The notes below the pieces were generated by a model. It had not been told where the DNA came from. It did not search any database and worked only from the letters and a program-made list of their open reading frames with translations. Positions 11,215-23,660 of a stretch of 64,000 nt of DNA are shown here, piece after piece. The translations under genes were made by a program, and so were the position numbers. Source of the DNA: Bombyx mori (Eukaryota; Arthropoda; Insecta; Lepidoptera; Bombycidae); the NCBI RefSeq assembly GCF_030269925.1, contig NC_085124.1, positions 10,788,001 through 10,852,000 on the forward strand. Direction: 5' to 3'. Position 1 is the first letter of the stretch. Each line of letters opens with the position of its first letter.

Positions 11215-12504
11215 CTAGGCTGCACTAAAAGTATCGGGAATGGAATATTTCCACTGTTCCTGTCCTATTAAAATCTTTTTAATTGAAAACTCCTTGGTTT
11301 TAAAAATCGAATACCATTTATTTATTTAAAAAAAGATTCTCGGTCTTGTCACGAGGTTTTGTCAAACTTGTTTAGTCGTTGAGAAAATGGAATTGACTCG
11401 AGAAAATTCAAGAGCGATGATTTATTATGACTTTCGAAGTGGTTTAACACAAAAACAGTGTGTTGACCGGATGATTTCTGCATTTGGTGATGAAGCCCCA
11501 TCCAAAACCACAATTTATCGCTGGTTTGCTGAGTTTCAACGTGGACGTGTCAAGCTCAGTGATGATCCCCGTCAAGGTCGTCTAAAAACTGCAGTCACCC
11601 AAGAAAACGTTGATGCTGTGCGTAAGCTGATTGAGGAAGATCGACATGTGACATACCGCGAAATTCAGGCAACTTTAGACATTGGCATGAGTCAAATACA
11701 AATAATCTTGCATGAACAATTAGGTGTGAAAAAGTTGTTTTCCCGATGGATACCGCATTCGCTCTGTGAAGAGCAAAAAGCGGCTCGCGTTACTTGGTGC
11801 GTCAGAACTCTCGAAAGATTCCACGCAGGATCCTCAAATACTGTATACAACATTGTATCAGGTGACGAATCCTGGATATACGCGTACGAACCCGAAACAA
11901 AAAACCAGTCACGAGTTTGGGTGTTCGAAAATGAGTTAAAGCCAACAAAAATTGTTCTTTCACGAAGTGTTGCAAAAAAAATGGTGGCCACGTTTGTCTC
12001 CAAAACCGGCCATGTTACGACTATTCCTCTTGAGGGACAAAGAACGGTTAATGCAGAATGGTATGCTAGCATTTGTTTGCCACAGGTCGTTTTTGAACTC
12101 CGTAAAGAGAACTGCAACCGCCGCATCATCCTCCATCACGACAATGCGAGTTCTCACACCGCGCACAGAACAAAAGAGTTTTTAGAGCAAGAAAACATAG
12201 AATTATTAGACCATCTGCCGTACAGCCCCGACCTAAGCCCTAATGATTTCTATACTTTCCCTAAAATAAAGAATAAATTGCGTGGACAGAGATTTACATC
12301 ACCTGAAGAAGCTGTGGACGCCTACAAAACGGCCATTTTGGAGACCCCAACTTCCGAATGGAATGGGTGCTTCGATGATTGGTTCCATCGTATGGAGAAA
12401 TGTGTCAAATTTCGCGGAGAATACTTCGAAAAGCAATAAATACATTTTTAAATAGTAATGTTGTGTCACTTCGTTAATTCCCGAAATTTTCAGTGCCGCC
12501 CTCG
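11215..12504 (+). mobile_element. Complete mariner element with TIRs and TA duplication
   Basis: Terminal inverted repeats of about 28 bp are visible at 11,215-11,243 (gctgcacta...tatcgggaat) and 12,476-12,504 (attcccgaaattttcagtgc, then cgccctcg). The element is flanked by TA at 11,213-11,214 and 12,505-12,506. The surrounding tandem unit resumes exactly at the TA, so the insertion site and the 1290-bp length are well defined. Confidence 0.9.
11387..12439 (+). CDS. Mariner transposase, apparently intact (350 aa)
   Basis: Cut-and-paste transposase that binds the element's inverted repeats and moves it into TA sites. The N-terminal half holds the helix-turn-helix region (about residues 18-55, including TTIYRWFAEFQRGR). 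The mariner hallmark WIPHSL is at 121-126. The catalytic triad is complete: Asp160 in SGDESW, Asp252 in HHDNASSHTA, and Asp287 in YSPDLSPND, with 34 residues between the last two (D,D34D). Length is normal for mariner and there are no stops or frameshifts. The ATG is the first in the frame and lies about 170 bp inside the left inverted repeat, as is usual. Insect genome annotations often label such frames SETMAR-like, but there is no SET domain here. The subfamily is not determined. It could still encode an active enzyme. Confidence 0.93.
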   Translation: MELTRENSRAMIYYDFRSGLTQKQCVDRMISAFGDEAPSKTTIYRWFAEFQRGRVKLSDDPRQGRLKTAVTQENVDAVRKLIEEDRHVTYREIQATLDIGMSQIQIILHEQLGVKKLFSRWIPHSLCEEQKAARVTWCVRTLERFHAGSSNTVYNIVSGDESWIYAYEPETKNQSRVWVFENELKPTKIVLSRSVAKKMVATFVSKTGHVTTIPLEGQRTVNAEWYASICLPQVVFELRKENCNRRIILHHDNASSHTAHRTKEFLEQENIELLDHLPYSPDLSPNDFYTFPKIKNKLRGQRFTSPEEAVDAYKTAILETPTSEWNGCFDDWFHRMEKCVKFRGEYFEKQ

Positions 12505-12787
12505 TAGATGGGTGGACGAACTCACAGCCCACCTGGTTTTTTTTTATTGCTTTGATGGGTGGACGAGCTCACAGCCCACCTGGTTTTTTTTTTATTGCTT
12601 AGATGGATGGACGAGCTCACAGCCCACCTGGTTTTTTTTTATTGCTTAGATGGATGGATGAGCTCACAGCCCACCTGGTTTTTTTTTAATGCTTAGATGG
12701 ATGGACGAGCTCACAGCCCACCTGGTTTTTTTTTATTGCTTAGATGGGTGGACGAGCTCACAGCCCGCCTGGTTTTTTTTTATTGCT

Positions 12788-13016
12788 TAGATGGATGGAC
12801 GAGCTCACAGTCCACCTGGTGTTAAGTGGTTACTGGAGCCCATAGACATCTACGACGTAAATGCGCCATCTACCTTGAGATATAAGTTCTAAAGTCTCAA
12901 GTATAGTTACAACAGGTGCCCCACCCTTCAAACCGAAACGCATTACTGCTTCACGGCAGAAATAGGCAGGGTGGTGGTACCTACCCGCGCGGACTCACAA
13001 GAAGTCCTACCACCAG
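12788..13016 (-). repeat. BMC1-type repeat, full length
   Basis: Full unit in reverse orientation, ending agaagtcctaccaccagt. Its left (A-rich) end is the last member of the ~48-bp tandem array. Confidence 0.85.
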
Positions 13017-13352
13017 TCGTCGAATTTGTGTTATTCCAAAACACATAACAGCAAAAAAGAATTAGAAACTGTAACCTTATCAAGTGTTTTTAAATCGTAC
13101 ACATATTTATCTAAAACATACTAAATAATATCCTTATAACGTATATGATAAATAAGTTTATTTGTTAATAACCGCCGCGTTACTACTATCAAATCATTAT
13201 CAGTAAATAATAGACAGTTAACAGTAAACTTTATTTATTGTATTATAATCAATTACGAAAGAAGATGAACATTCAAGGTCGCAACCTTTAGATAATACGT
13301 GACTAATTATGACAAAATGGCACCTATTACGGTATTTATGTAATCACTAATT

Positions 13353-13597
13353 ACTGGTGGTAGGACCTCTTGTGAGTCCACACGGGTAGGTACCACCACC
13401 CTGCCTATTTCTGCCGTGAAGCAGTAATGCGTTTCGGTTTGAAGGGTGGGGCAGCCGTTGTAACTATACTGAGACATTAGAACTTATATCTCAAGGTGAG
13501 CGGCGCCTTTACGTTGTAGATGTCTATGGGCTCCAGTAACCACTTAACATCAGGTGGGCTGTGAGCTCGTCCACCCATATAAGCAATAAAAAAAAAC
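13353..13597 (+). repeat. BMC1-type repeat, full length
   Basis: Begins actggtggtaggacctcttg and ends aagcaataaaaaaaaa. About 245 bp, all landmarks present. Confidence 0.85.
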
Positions 13598-13599
13598 AC

Positions 13600-14412
13600 T
13601 CAGAATACGGAAATAAGAGGGCTTATGTATAGTTCTAATGTTTAACGTATATGTTTTATGTAAAGCTATATTTATGTGTGTTGTTAGACAGCTCTACCTG
13701 GCCATCGGTGTAATGCATGCCTTTGGGTTTATTTCAGCCGCAAAACATCGTTTCATTTTCATGTTTTTACATATTATGCAAGTTTCGACGGGTTCAGTGA
13801 ACTATTTCTAAGATAACATTGCCGCATGTCGCTGTCCCGTGAAATTTGTTTACAAATAAGTAAAAATATTTTAGTCTTTTATGCACGTCATAATGTTCAA
13901 CTATAATTACATTTCATTTATTTATTTATATACAGTGACTATTATTTTCGTTAATAGTTAGATCAATGTTTTATTTATTTTACAGAATTAGTTTTTTAGC
14001 TTTCAGCTTAGCGTGAATTAGCCTTGTGTTTTTAAGACGTTATCACTATCCTAAAATAAATTGTGAATTTTTGTTTTGTTTTACAATATTATCTGCCATA
14101 TAATTTATATGTGTTATCGATATCTAACATCTTGGAAATACAATCTGAATATGAATTCAAAAAACATTTTCAAAAACAATTAAAAATAATATTTCTATCG
14201 TAAAGGATAAATATATTTCATTTTAGCAAGTTATATGATTTACAGAGATATTTAAATTAGTGAACCCGTAATCTAAAGTTAAGACAACCAGTTGAGGTCC
14301 ACCGCGTCAAACAAAACCTTTGGCCACGTGCGTCATCTGGTTCAAGAGGGTTACATTGCCTAGAGTGCTAAAATAATGTAGATTAGGAATATTTATAATA
14401 TATAATATTTTT
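13600..14412. other. No gene seen
   Basis: AT-rich, no supportable frame or repeat. Confidence 0.4.
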
Positions 14413-14414
14413 TT

Positions 14415-14596
14415 ATTGGTGGTAGGACCTCTTTTGAGTCCGCACGGGTAGGTACCACTATTTCTGCCGTGAAGCAGTAATACGTTTCGACTTGAAGGTG
14501 GGTGGCGCATTCACATCGTAAACGTCTATGAGCTCCAGGAACCACTTAATACCAGGTGGGCTGTGAGCTCGTCCATCTATCTAAGCAATAAAAAAA
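14415..14596 (+). repeat. BMC1-type repeat, internally deleted
   Basis: Starts ggtggtaggacctctt but jumps from ttcgacttgaagg directly to tgggtggcgcattcac. The central ~60 bp are therefore missing. A-tail at the right. Confidence 0.8.
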
Positions 14597-15205
14597 TTAA
14601 TATTATTGTCTTTAGATTAATATCAGTAATAACGGCTGTTTTTCGATTGGGATTAACAAGAAAAAATATTACACGAGCATTACGTATTCTTGTGTAGCAG
14701 AAACTACCTCCACATAACGCAATAAAGTTCAAAATTGATAGCTATTCAACGACAGAATGATATAGTGTTAACGAGAATAATATTTTCATAATAATGAGTA
14801 TTTTAACTTTAAAACAATAGTGAAGTCGTGTGAGTCAGTTATGATGTGTGGTCCGTATCTTGAGGCTTAATTTAGAAAATAACATATTATTCTCGGTATT
14901 TCGGTACATCTTAGTATTTCGATTTTGATAAATGTGTTTAATGAATGTTCCATTTTTATTTTGTTTTATAAGAGTACCAGGTCATACGAGCTTGACACTC
15001 ACATAGTTTGGAAGCAGACCTCATAGCCAATCACAATATGAATGCTTACATTGAGACAAGACGTTGAAAGCTCACTTAATCGTGATCTAATAAAGGTTGT
15101 CTTAATTTTAAGGGTTAAGGGTTCAAACCGTAACGCATAATCGCTTGGTGGTCAAAACTGCACTGGATTGTAGTTTCCCTTGCTAGTTTACAATAAGCCT
15201 TATCA

Positions 15206-15452
15206 TACTGGTGGTAGGATCTCTTGTGAGTCCGCGCGGGTAGGTACCACCACCCAGACTATTTCTGCCGTGAAGCAGTAATGCGTTTCGGTTTGAAGGG
15301 TAGGGCAGCCGTTGTAGCTATACTGAGATCTTAGAACTTAGATCGTTGAACCTGTGTTAACTTGTATCTTTATACGTTGTAGATGTATATGGGCTCCAGT
15401 GACCACTTAACACTAGGTGGGCTGTGAGCTCGTCCACCCATCTAAGCAATAA
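15206..15452 (+). repeat. BMC1-type repeat
   Basis: Starts actggtggtaggatctcttg and ends ctaagcaataaa. It has an altered segment near 15,337-15,375 where the usual ttgagatat region is replaced. Confidence 0.8.
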
Positions 15453-15459
15453 ATTTTTT

Positions 15460-18295
15460 TTAGTAATTAGGCACATAAATTTATCAATGCTTCGTGTTTG
15501 AATTTGAGTATGTAATGTCTTTATCGGCTTTATCGTGAAAACGGTCGTATGTAAACATATGTTAGGCATATATTTACTTAATTTTTTGTGTGCTTTGACA
15601 CAAGAACACTGGGCGCCGAAATCAGTATGTTTTTATTATATACTACGTAATTCGAAATACTATTATTTTTATCGTGTGAGACGCTCTAAGTCTCATTTTG
15701 GCTGTAGAAAAATGGGTTTTAAATATAGATAAGCTACATGGTCATAAATGCTAACAATGTTCGCGCCAACGGTTAACGTGGCCATTTTACTGCCAATAAT
15801 CAGCTAACAGTGACAAACCTGGTCATTTTAAACGCGAAAATTACGTATTTTTAGGGAAATTTAAAAGGCACGCCGTTCCTACGAAAGCGCTATTCCGAGT
15901 AATTTGAGATTCTAATTTAAATATTAATGGCCTGCGAGTTATTCGAAGATTTTTTTATTTTTTTTTCTGTAATGTTCATAAAGTTTTGCAATTCTGCTCC
16001 TAGTAATTAAGTATCCAAGAGTTTCATTCCATGTGCTGGTAAATTATCACTATAAAAAAATAATCTTGTAGCTTCCTCTATTTAGGCAGACGAGATTGAG
16101 TGCGTGAGATCACAATAAAAATTTAGCTAAAATTGTTTTTGTAAGCACAACAGAGACAATGTTGGAGATACGCATGGGATGATAGTTAGCATTATCGTCC
16201 TGCTCACAGATATCGCGAAGCAAACATAAGCAAACATAAGAAAAGCAGTTATTGTAATACAATTGAGACATCGACCTAAAATTTCAAAATCGCCATTTAC
16301 GTTTTTACGTTGGTTTTAAACATTTTCAAATGATGCTTAAAATTCCCGATGGCGTCTTTAGTCTACCCGCATAGCATCGTTTGTTAGTCGAATGAAAACA
16401 ATTAGGTTTAATTGACGATATATGTGTGCACCGTTTAGTTCGTCCAATGATCATTGCATTACCACTACTACGAGTACACACGAATGTACTCGTCAAGTAA
16501 TTTAATCTTTGGACGTTCGCAACGGTCAATTTAAAATAGTAGATAGGTAGGTAATTAGTAGTGGTACCACCGTTTTTAAATGTTTTTTACCCAAAAATTT
16601 TTTCAGCGACAACATGGCAAGGATATTATTGATTTCAATAAGACACCTTAATCCAATTATCATTGACTATTAAATTAAAGTTAAGCAATGCACGAATATC
16701 CCAAAAACATGCCCCATTAACGTTCGCTTATTGAGTTTCAATATGATATCCTATCAAAGTTGACATTATGAAATTTAAATGAACACGTCCTAATGACTTA
16801 GAACATGCCCAATTCAAAATTAAATTCTGTAAAGTAGATCCAAAACGAGGGTAAAATACGGTACCCGAACGTCAATAATGTAATTGAATAAAACACAATG
16901 GTATTCGGATCAATCTCGACGCCATTGTCATGTACAATCTTTGGAGAATCCCTGTTAGTAGATACCCGTCTATTTATGTGATCCGGCAACATCCCGTTCG
17001 GGATACCAAACTTCGAAATGTAACCGGAGTTCCGGATTTTTTTTAAACAATATCCAGATTAAATGACTAAGTCGTCTATGTCAGAGACCCAGTATTGTCT
17101 GAACGTTAAGAACATGTCTTTTTTGAATTACGATTTGAAATGTGTTTGAGGTAGCGGCTTGGAGTTTCTGGCATGCATCAGAGACTATACTTACTCACTA
17201 GTGGCCTATAGGTTTATTACCATTAGTAGACATTAAAAAAATGTTTGTACACAGTGTGAGAAAACAGGTTAATTTATGAAGAGTGTGATACATATTTAAA
17301 CTAGTGTTCCCAGAGCAATCAGAATTCACCCATAATCCTTGACACCTTAGGCCAATGAATCGAATATCTTTCGTGTATTACGAACGAAAGTAGTCATTTA
17401 AAAAATCGAAACTAAAGACAATATTATTTAAATCGAGTGGAATTTGCCATTCAAGCAAAATATTCGATCTATCTTTACTTATTGAGTTTAATATAAACAT
17501 TTTATTTCTTAAAGCATTCTTGACTCTCTAAGCTTAGTTCCGATTGGCATCTGTCTATATGACACCATTTGTACGATTCAGCTTGAACTTCTATAATTTA
17601 TGTTACATTTTTAACCTGGCAATCCCAGATCCCGTCCGTAATTGATAGTCCAAAGTTCATTGCTCTAACATTTTACCACACCCATACAGCATACTATCGT
17701 TTATGGTATCCGTATCCGCTACGCTTTTTCGGCAGTTCACTTTGACCGGTACCGTTACTTTTTCGATTACTGTTGCCTTATTGCAATTTTATATTTCATG
17801 GACAATTTGTTCAACTTAAAACGTCCAAAAAGATTCCGTATGTGGCTTTTATATAAGCGATAGAACGTAACATTTCTTATAGGATTTTAGATTACGCTAT
17901 TTTTGGGCCGAAGAACTCAAGCACGTCTTGTTATTAAGTGGTTTTTGGAGCCCATGGACATCTTTTGAGTAACGCCATGCACTTCGAGACATTAAGATAG
18001 CTAACTGCCTTACATCCGAAAATTGAAAAACCAAATCTGAATAGGAATCTGTAATTATTCGTAAAATTTGTTCAATAATTCTTATACAGGTAATTTAAAC
18101 ATTATAACCAAATTTTCACATGTACGTCCGATTTAGATGAACATTAATTTGACTTACACAACCCGAACTCAACCCGATAGCTCTGAAGTCTCTAGAGAAA
18201 TTCGACCCTTAAACTAACAGAGCACGTGCTCCGTTTTAGCGCAAATTACCTGTTTATCTAGTTTTTGTTCGTGACGTCACTTAGTATTTACAGAA
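15460..18295. other. No gene seen
   Basis: Nearly 3 kb of AT-rich, apparently unique sequence. A degraded BMC1-like trace lies near 17,915-17,990. No coding, RNA or clear mobile features. Confidence 0.4.
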
Positions 18296-18299
18296 CTTA

Positions 18300-18480
18300 G
18301 TTATTTCTTTCAAATTCAATTCAAATTCAAAATCATTTATTTCAACTTAGATGTCAGTATGACACACTTGTTGAATGTCAAAATACAAATAACAATGTTA
18401 ACTCTACCACCGGTTCCAAAAAAAGCCACAGTCCTGAGAAGAACCGGCGAAACAAACTCAGCGGGTTTGTTTTTTTTTTT
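18300..18480 (-). repeat. 3' end of an unidentified LINE
   Basis: An attcaaattcaa tail (18,310-18,335) is followed by ttatttcaacttagatgtca and cctgagaagaaccggcgaaa. An end made of short tandem ttcaaa units fits a reverse-oriented LINE tail. I recall this as a common lepidopteran interspersed sequence but cannot name it. Confidence 0.45.
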
Positions 18481-18947
18481 GTTTTTTCTCAAATATTTTC
18501 TTTTTTTTAAATAAATAAAAATATTTACAATAAAAGAAAAAACAAGTCAAAAAATACAATTCAAATACTGCCCTTTTTTACTGCCCTTATTACGTATAAG
18601 CGCTTATTACCATTTTTCTCTGAAGCTTAGCCTTCGTATCATGGTTCTATAGGTAAATCAAGTTGTCAAGGACTCTGTGCCTTGTACACTATAACTTTAT
18701 AATTCTGTTCCTCCATTGTCTAGAATTATAGCTTCAATTTATTTAATAATGGTGTAAAGACCGGTATTTACAGACATATATTTTTCAACATCACTTTATG
18801 TAGGGATGGTTTTATCAAGAGAATACAAACGTGTGGCTGATTTATGTCCTCACGGGGCTTACCCGGGATTCACAAGGTCGAATAGTGTAAAAGTTTTACG
18901 TATTAACGAAACTATTTCAATACTATAATATGTAATTAGATACGTGA

Positions 18948-19095
18948 ACGAACTCACCTGATGTTGAGTGGTTACCGGGGCCCATAGACATCAGCAACGT
19001 AAGTACCGCCACTTACTTTAAGACATGAGTTGCAAATCTCAGTTTTAACAGTACAACGATTGCCGCATCCTTCAAACCGATACGCCCTACTACGA
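18948..19095 (-). repeat. Diverged BMC1-related repeat
   Basis: Recognisable by aactcacctgatgttgagtg, gtaccgccacttac and ccttcaaaccgatacg, with many substitutions and no A-rich end. Confidence 0.55.
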
Positions 19096-19099
19096 AATT

Positions 19100-19820
19100 A
19101 CATATAAACAGCAACAAAATGTTTAAAATTGTTTGAAATATTGCTAAATTGTGAGTTTTTTAATTTAAAAAAGTACCTACTCTAAAATATACAATTTAAA
19201 TAAAAAAATAATTAATTTATGATTAAGTACAAGAGTTTTATTAGTTTTAAGTATTACAAGTCGTCGAAAAAACAATATTTTATATCCATTTTTTATAACA
19301 GCCTTTATTTGTTGTGAAAGCAAATTTTATGAAGGAAACGGTATTATGAACTCAAGAAATTAATGAAATAGACTTATTGAAATTCGATAACCATTTGATC
19401 GAACAAGTTTTAAATTATTTCCTTTTTAAATTATTTTCACTTAAAAAAGATTCATACAAATATTCTATTTATTTTTTTAAATATGATACGAATAATGAAT
19501 GTATTGCTTTGTTGAGGTTAAAGTTTTATGACTTTGAACTAATTACGCTGCGGTTTTTGTAAGCCGACGTTGTCACCGCATGACATGAATATCTTGTGAG
19601 ATAACAAACAAAGAAATCGCTGTTTTATTAAATAATGTGTTGGTTCTTAACTATTTAGAATTTTAATATCAATATGGCGTTCTCGGAAACATTATGTTAC
19701 AGTACTCCATTGTCCTAGATCGCTAACTTAAAGTTTAGGACGTAATCTAAAATCAAATATAAAAAACATTTTAAACCAGAAAAATGCTTTTAAAAATATT
19801 TGATTACTGCTCTCAAACTA
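19100..19820. other. No gene seen
   Basis: Very AT-rich. The 61-codon open frame at 19,377-19,562 looks like composition noise. Confidence 0.4.
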
Positions 19821-19824
19821 TTCC

Positions 19825-20105
19825 GATTCCCTCTCGGTGCTTTTAGATCTCTCAAGCACCGGTCACCGTCATCAAGAGTTCGACGAGGGAACTAACCCAT
19901 AGACACAGCCCACTGAGTTTCTCGCCGGATCTTCTCAGTGGGTCGCGATTCCGATCCGGTGGTAGATTCTGCGAAGCACTACTCTTGCTAGGGCTATTGT
20001 TAGCAAATTCTCTCGGGTTGAGACCGTGAGCTCACCTACCCGAACGGGCTGGCTGAAATAGCCTCTTAGGCTACCAGCAAATAGGTAAAGAAAAATATGA
20101 GAAAA
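19825..20105 (+). repeat. Bm1 SINE
   Basis: Near complete: cggtgcttttag, accggtcaccgt, the self-complementary actgagtttctcgccgg / cttctcagtgggtcgc core, gtagattctgcgaagc, then gagctcacctac and an A-rich end at about 20,090-20,105. Confidence 0.8.
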
Positions 20106-20119
20106 AGTGAGAGGACTGA

Positions 20120-20990
20120 AAATAATTCCTCCACGAAAACTAAAGTTGATTGAATAAATTTTCAATAATAATAGGCTTTCATTTCTTCGTTAAAAAAAAT
20201 AAAAATATGTCCGAAATTGGCAGGATGATAGCTACCGGTTATGGCTCACATGATGCTTTTCCACGAGTAATTACGAAAATCATAGCTTTTGCTGTTTTGA
20301 TTTTTATTAAACGATATCCTTTCTTAATAATAGTATTAATTTGTGTACGCGTGTTAATTGAATTATTTTAATGAACGGTGTATTAGAAAATTTGGTACCT
20401 TCCTGCGGAATTCGAACACCGGCACAGACGACGCATCATTCGATACTCAACGTAAAGTTGATAATCGCGAGTTACATTTGATAATGGTATTAACTTTTTT
20501 AAGGAATTTATGAAATGTATCGAAATCCATAATTTTATACAAAATATTGACTTGAACCTTAAAATTCTATAATATTAATGTTGTAATTATTGTCCGTTAT
20601 TATAATATCCGTTTATTGCGTTTGAAATCGTTCGTTAATTTAATAAAAAAAAAATGTAATAATATAATATCGAATAAATTTCGAACATAAATATTATTAG
20701 TAAATTATCCTCAAAATTCTTCTTAGAATTTACCAAAGCAATGTCTCCAAATTCGATGCCTCATCGATTACGCTAAAATGTGAATGCTTGGAGATCTTTA
20801 GGTTTCAAATTCTTCAAATGACTCAACCAACGGTCACCAGCTTAAATGTGTCACATTAAAAAGTGTAATTTATTCTCACGGACCATCTCGAAATGATTTG
20901 TGTTAAAAATACGTTATTTACGTAACAATTATTCATGATTTAAATATTGATGCTTCGTTGTATTTTTATATTTTTTATATATTTTTATAC
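20120..20990. other. No gene seen
   Basis: AT-rich. The 73-codon frame at 20,150-20,371 encodes a hydrophobic, low-complexity peptide with no recognisable domain and no support from context. Confidence 0.35.
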
Positions 20991-20995
20991 TCTAA

Positions 20996-21206
20996 CTAGC
21001 TGACCCGACAAACGTTGTTTTTCCCATATAAATTATTTCTAGGTAAGATAAATAACCTGGATACCGACTGCAATGCCATCTGCCGGGCTGATTTGTGAAT
21101 CTAAACCATCCAGGGTGCCACCCAAACGCATACAAAAAAAAATTTCAAATCGTTCCAACCGCTTAGGAGTTCAGTGACAAACACACGCATAGAGGAAATA
21201 TAGTAA
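20996..21206 (-). mobile_element. Non-autonomous Helitron, CTAG end
   Basis: Left edge CTAGctgacccgacaaacg at 20,996, preceded by A, is a reverse-oriented Helitron 3' end. The TC end near 21,206 is degraded. Confidence 0.5.
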
Positions 21207-21208
21207 AC

Positions 21209-21396
21209 AAGCGGCCCGCTCCGGCTGCGCTCGGGTCTTTAACGAAAATTTCAACGACATTTGACGTTGTTTTATTAGGAGTACAAATAGGTTTTCGCCG
21301 TTTTTTGTCGAAAAAATAATATTTATTTTAGTTTCGGAGCCTATTCAATACAAACAAACAAACAAATTTTTCCCCTTTATATTATAATATTAGTAT
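21209..21396 (-). mobile_element. Non-autonomous Helitron fragment
   Basis: Starts agcggcccgctccggctgcg, the reverse complement of the 3' end seen at 9482. It ends with gtttcggagcctattc, aaacaaacaaacaaa and ttataatattagtat, the reversed 5' end. Confidence 0.6.
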
Positions 21397-21409
21397 AAAT
21401 AAATATAAA

Positions 21410-23155
21410 GGTAAGTACAACTATCCGGTCGATTTAACCGTACTCGGGAATTATTAACATAATTTTACCGTCAATGTCATAAATAGACAGACACAATAGA
21501 TATAATAACATCATTATTTCATTGTTTATTTAAAATAATTTATGAGTAAGCACTAGATCTAAATCGAAATTAATTGAAATAATGTCTACATATTTTGTAG
21601 TCTACTAGAGAACGTGTCCTTCTGTTTAAATTGCGATAAGATGTAGCAAATCTGTTATTCTTTGGACCTCTGATCTTCTTATCTCAGTTATTTTTGATTT
21701 ACGTAATTTGTCTTATTTATATCTGTTTCAAGTGAATACATTTATTGGTAATAATTTAAAAGGAAATTAATGAGGACGATTTTGGTTTCCCGATTCGCAA
21801 ATTTTCATTTGGTTTAGGTGTTATCACTTCTCAATTGCCGTTGATCTTGAACACAAATTGAGAAAGTAAGTTATCTTATCTGTCATCTGGAATTCAATGG
21901 TATTAAGAAACAAAAATGTATTTTTTTTTTAAATGTACATGATTCTACGTAGATAATGCAGACAGTATGTATACATGATATGTATATATTATTTAGTATG
22001 TTTGGCTATACTTGTAGCTATGAGTATACTGGAAGTAGCGTTAGCAAGTTCATAGTTGCTTTGAAAAATAAAATGCAATAAATAATTAGGTAGTTAGACT
22101 TAAAATTCATTTCATCAGTCTATAAAAAATCATATTTATTTACTATATTTTTTATATTTAAATCACAGTTCGGTCTTTGAGGATTTAATGTGAATTTATG
22201 CTTTTTCTTGAGTAATAGATAGATAGATTTGCAGTCGCTTGATGACATTAAAGCTAACAATGCATAATTAGAAACACGTATTACCAATCACAACTAAACT
22301 CTGTTCCGAAAAAAAAAAATAGATAAAAAAGAAATATAGAGATATGGCTCTATTTCCTATAGTTGACTTATAGTCACAATTTTTCCTTTAAAAATAAAAA
22401 GAGCGTACTTTTGCGAAGCTATTCTTGTCGAATCACTCAAAAATTTGTCAGCCACATTCGGCGTTCAGTGTAGATTATTGACGTAAAATTGCCATTTATG
22501 ATTTAAATGAACGTTTTAGTTTCACGCAACCAGAATTACCCGCAAAAATAATCAATATGGATGTGCTGAATTCTAAATTAATTGAATACTACTTTTTTTT
22601 TTAAATCAGCAATGGATCCCTGCGAAGCCGGTGCGACTTGCTAGTTCCTTTGATAATAAACATTATATACGCACTTCACTGTGAACAGGATTTCTCCGTT
22701 CTGCTTTTCATGTCGATAGTACGCGATGCAATATTTTGGCGCAAGGCAGAACAAGAAATCCGCCGGGCAGGTCGGGCGATAATAAAACAGAACTAATATG
22801 CATACATACTTAAGGTCAATCGGGCTTCGTTAAGATAAAACAACTGTAGGTATATATCAAAATAAATATTCAAATAAAAACAATTGTAGTCAAGTAAATT
22901 TTCTACCACATTCATTCAGGATTGTGTCTGACGTATAACAGAACAAAACATCAGCAGCTTTGTATTATTAGAAATAGAACCGTTAACCGAATACAGTAAG
23001 TAAGCTTTCATCAACGTGGGAGTTCTTTAAGCTTTAAATAAATAAAACTGAAATAAATCTCTTTTTTTCGGTAGTACATGTGAGGCGTACCGTGTATACG
23101 AGGAATTAAATATATTTAGAATGATTATGTAGATATACATATGTTTAAGGAAAAA
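21410..23155. other. No gene seen
   Basis: AT-rich and apparently unique. No structure found. Confidence 0.4.
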
Positions 23156-23159
23156 TCTG

Positions 23160-23660
23160 AACAGTTAGGGCGTAAGCAGATCTGCTGAACTCTGCGACTC
23201 CACTATCTTATAGAAGGGCGCTACGAAACGAGAGATGGGGAGCTCATCGTTCTCCGCATCGATTTGTCGCCGCCGAGCCTGGGTCTGGAGAGGGGCTTTC
23301 ACATGGCTTCGTCCCCTGAGGAAGGCGGCCTTCCCTCGGTAGAGGTTATGGAGTGACCGGTTGGCTGTGTGCCGCACTTCCGACCTGGCTGTGTGGTTCT
23401 GGCAGCAAGGTAATCCAGAACACCAGCGACATCGCCTTGGGTAGCCTGACATCCAGCCATGGCATAATGTCTAACGTAGGGTCGTCGTCTATCACACCGA
23501 CGATCGCGCCGGCTGGGTATCTTTGGGATGAGCTGTACGTTTGGTTCTAGCGTTGACCGCGGTAATTCCGGGACCTTGCTCGGGTTTTGTCTCCGGATTC
23601 GGACGTCAGGTGAATGTGCAGGGGACCGAGTCGGTCACTGAGTACCACATATAACACGAA
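23160..23660. repeat. GC-rich retroposon-like relic, unclassified
   Basis: A sharply bounded GC-rich island in AT-rich DNA. A 95-codon minus frame (23,165-23,452) rich in Arg, Ser and Cys is open, but the opposite strand is open too and no domain is visible. The island composition matches retroelement insertions elsewhere in the window rather than host exons, and no splice sites frame it. Confidence 0.35.

Larger units (their letters stand above)
11154..12830 (-). repeat. Tandem array of a ~48-bp unit, split by a mariner
   Basis: About seven units of roughly 47-48 bp (tttattgcttagatggatgg, then acgagctcacagcccacctg, then a T run) lie at 12,505-12,830, with one more at 11,154-11,214. The unit is the A-rich end of the BMC1-type repeat. 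The last unit runs straight into a full-length copy (12,788-13,016). The units differ at few positions. Confidence 0.85.

Noticed and set aside
11692..12129. 145-codon minus frame inside the mariner
   Set aside because: Shadow of the transposase gene on the opposite strand.
12505..12830. CRISPR-like array
   Set aside because: Repeats are contiguous ~48-bp tandem units without unique spacers, in a eukaryotic genome, and derive from a retroposon end.
23165..23452. 95-codon minus frame as a host gene
   Set aside because: Both strands are open in a GC-rich island. No splice context or domain; a retroposon relic is more likely.
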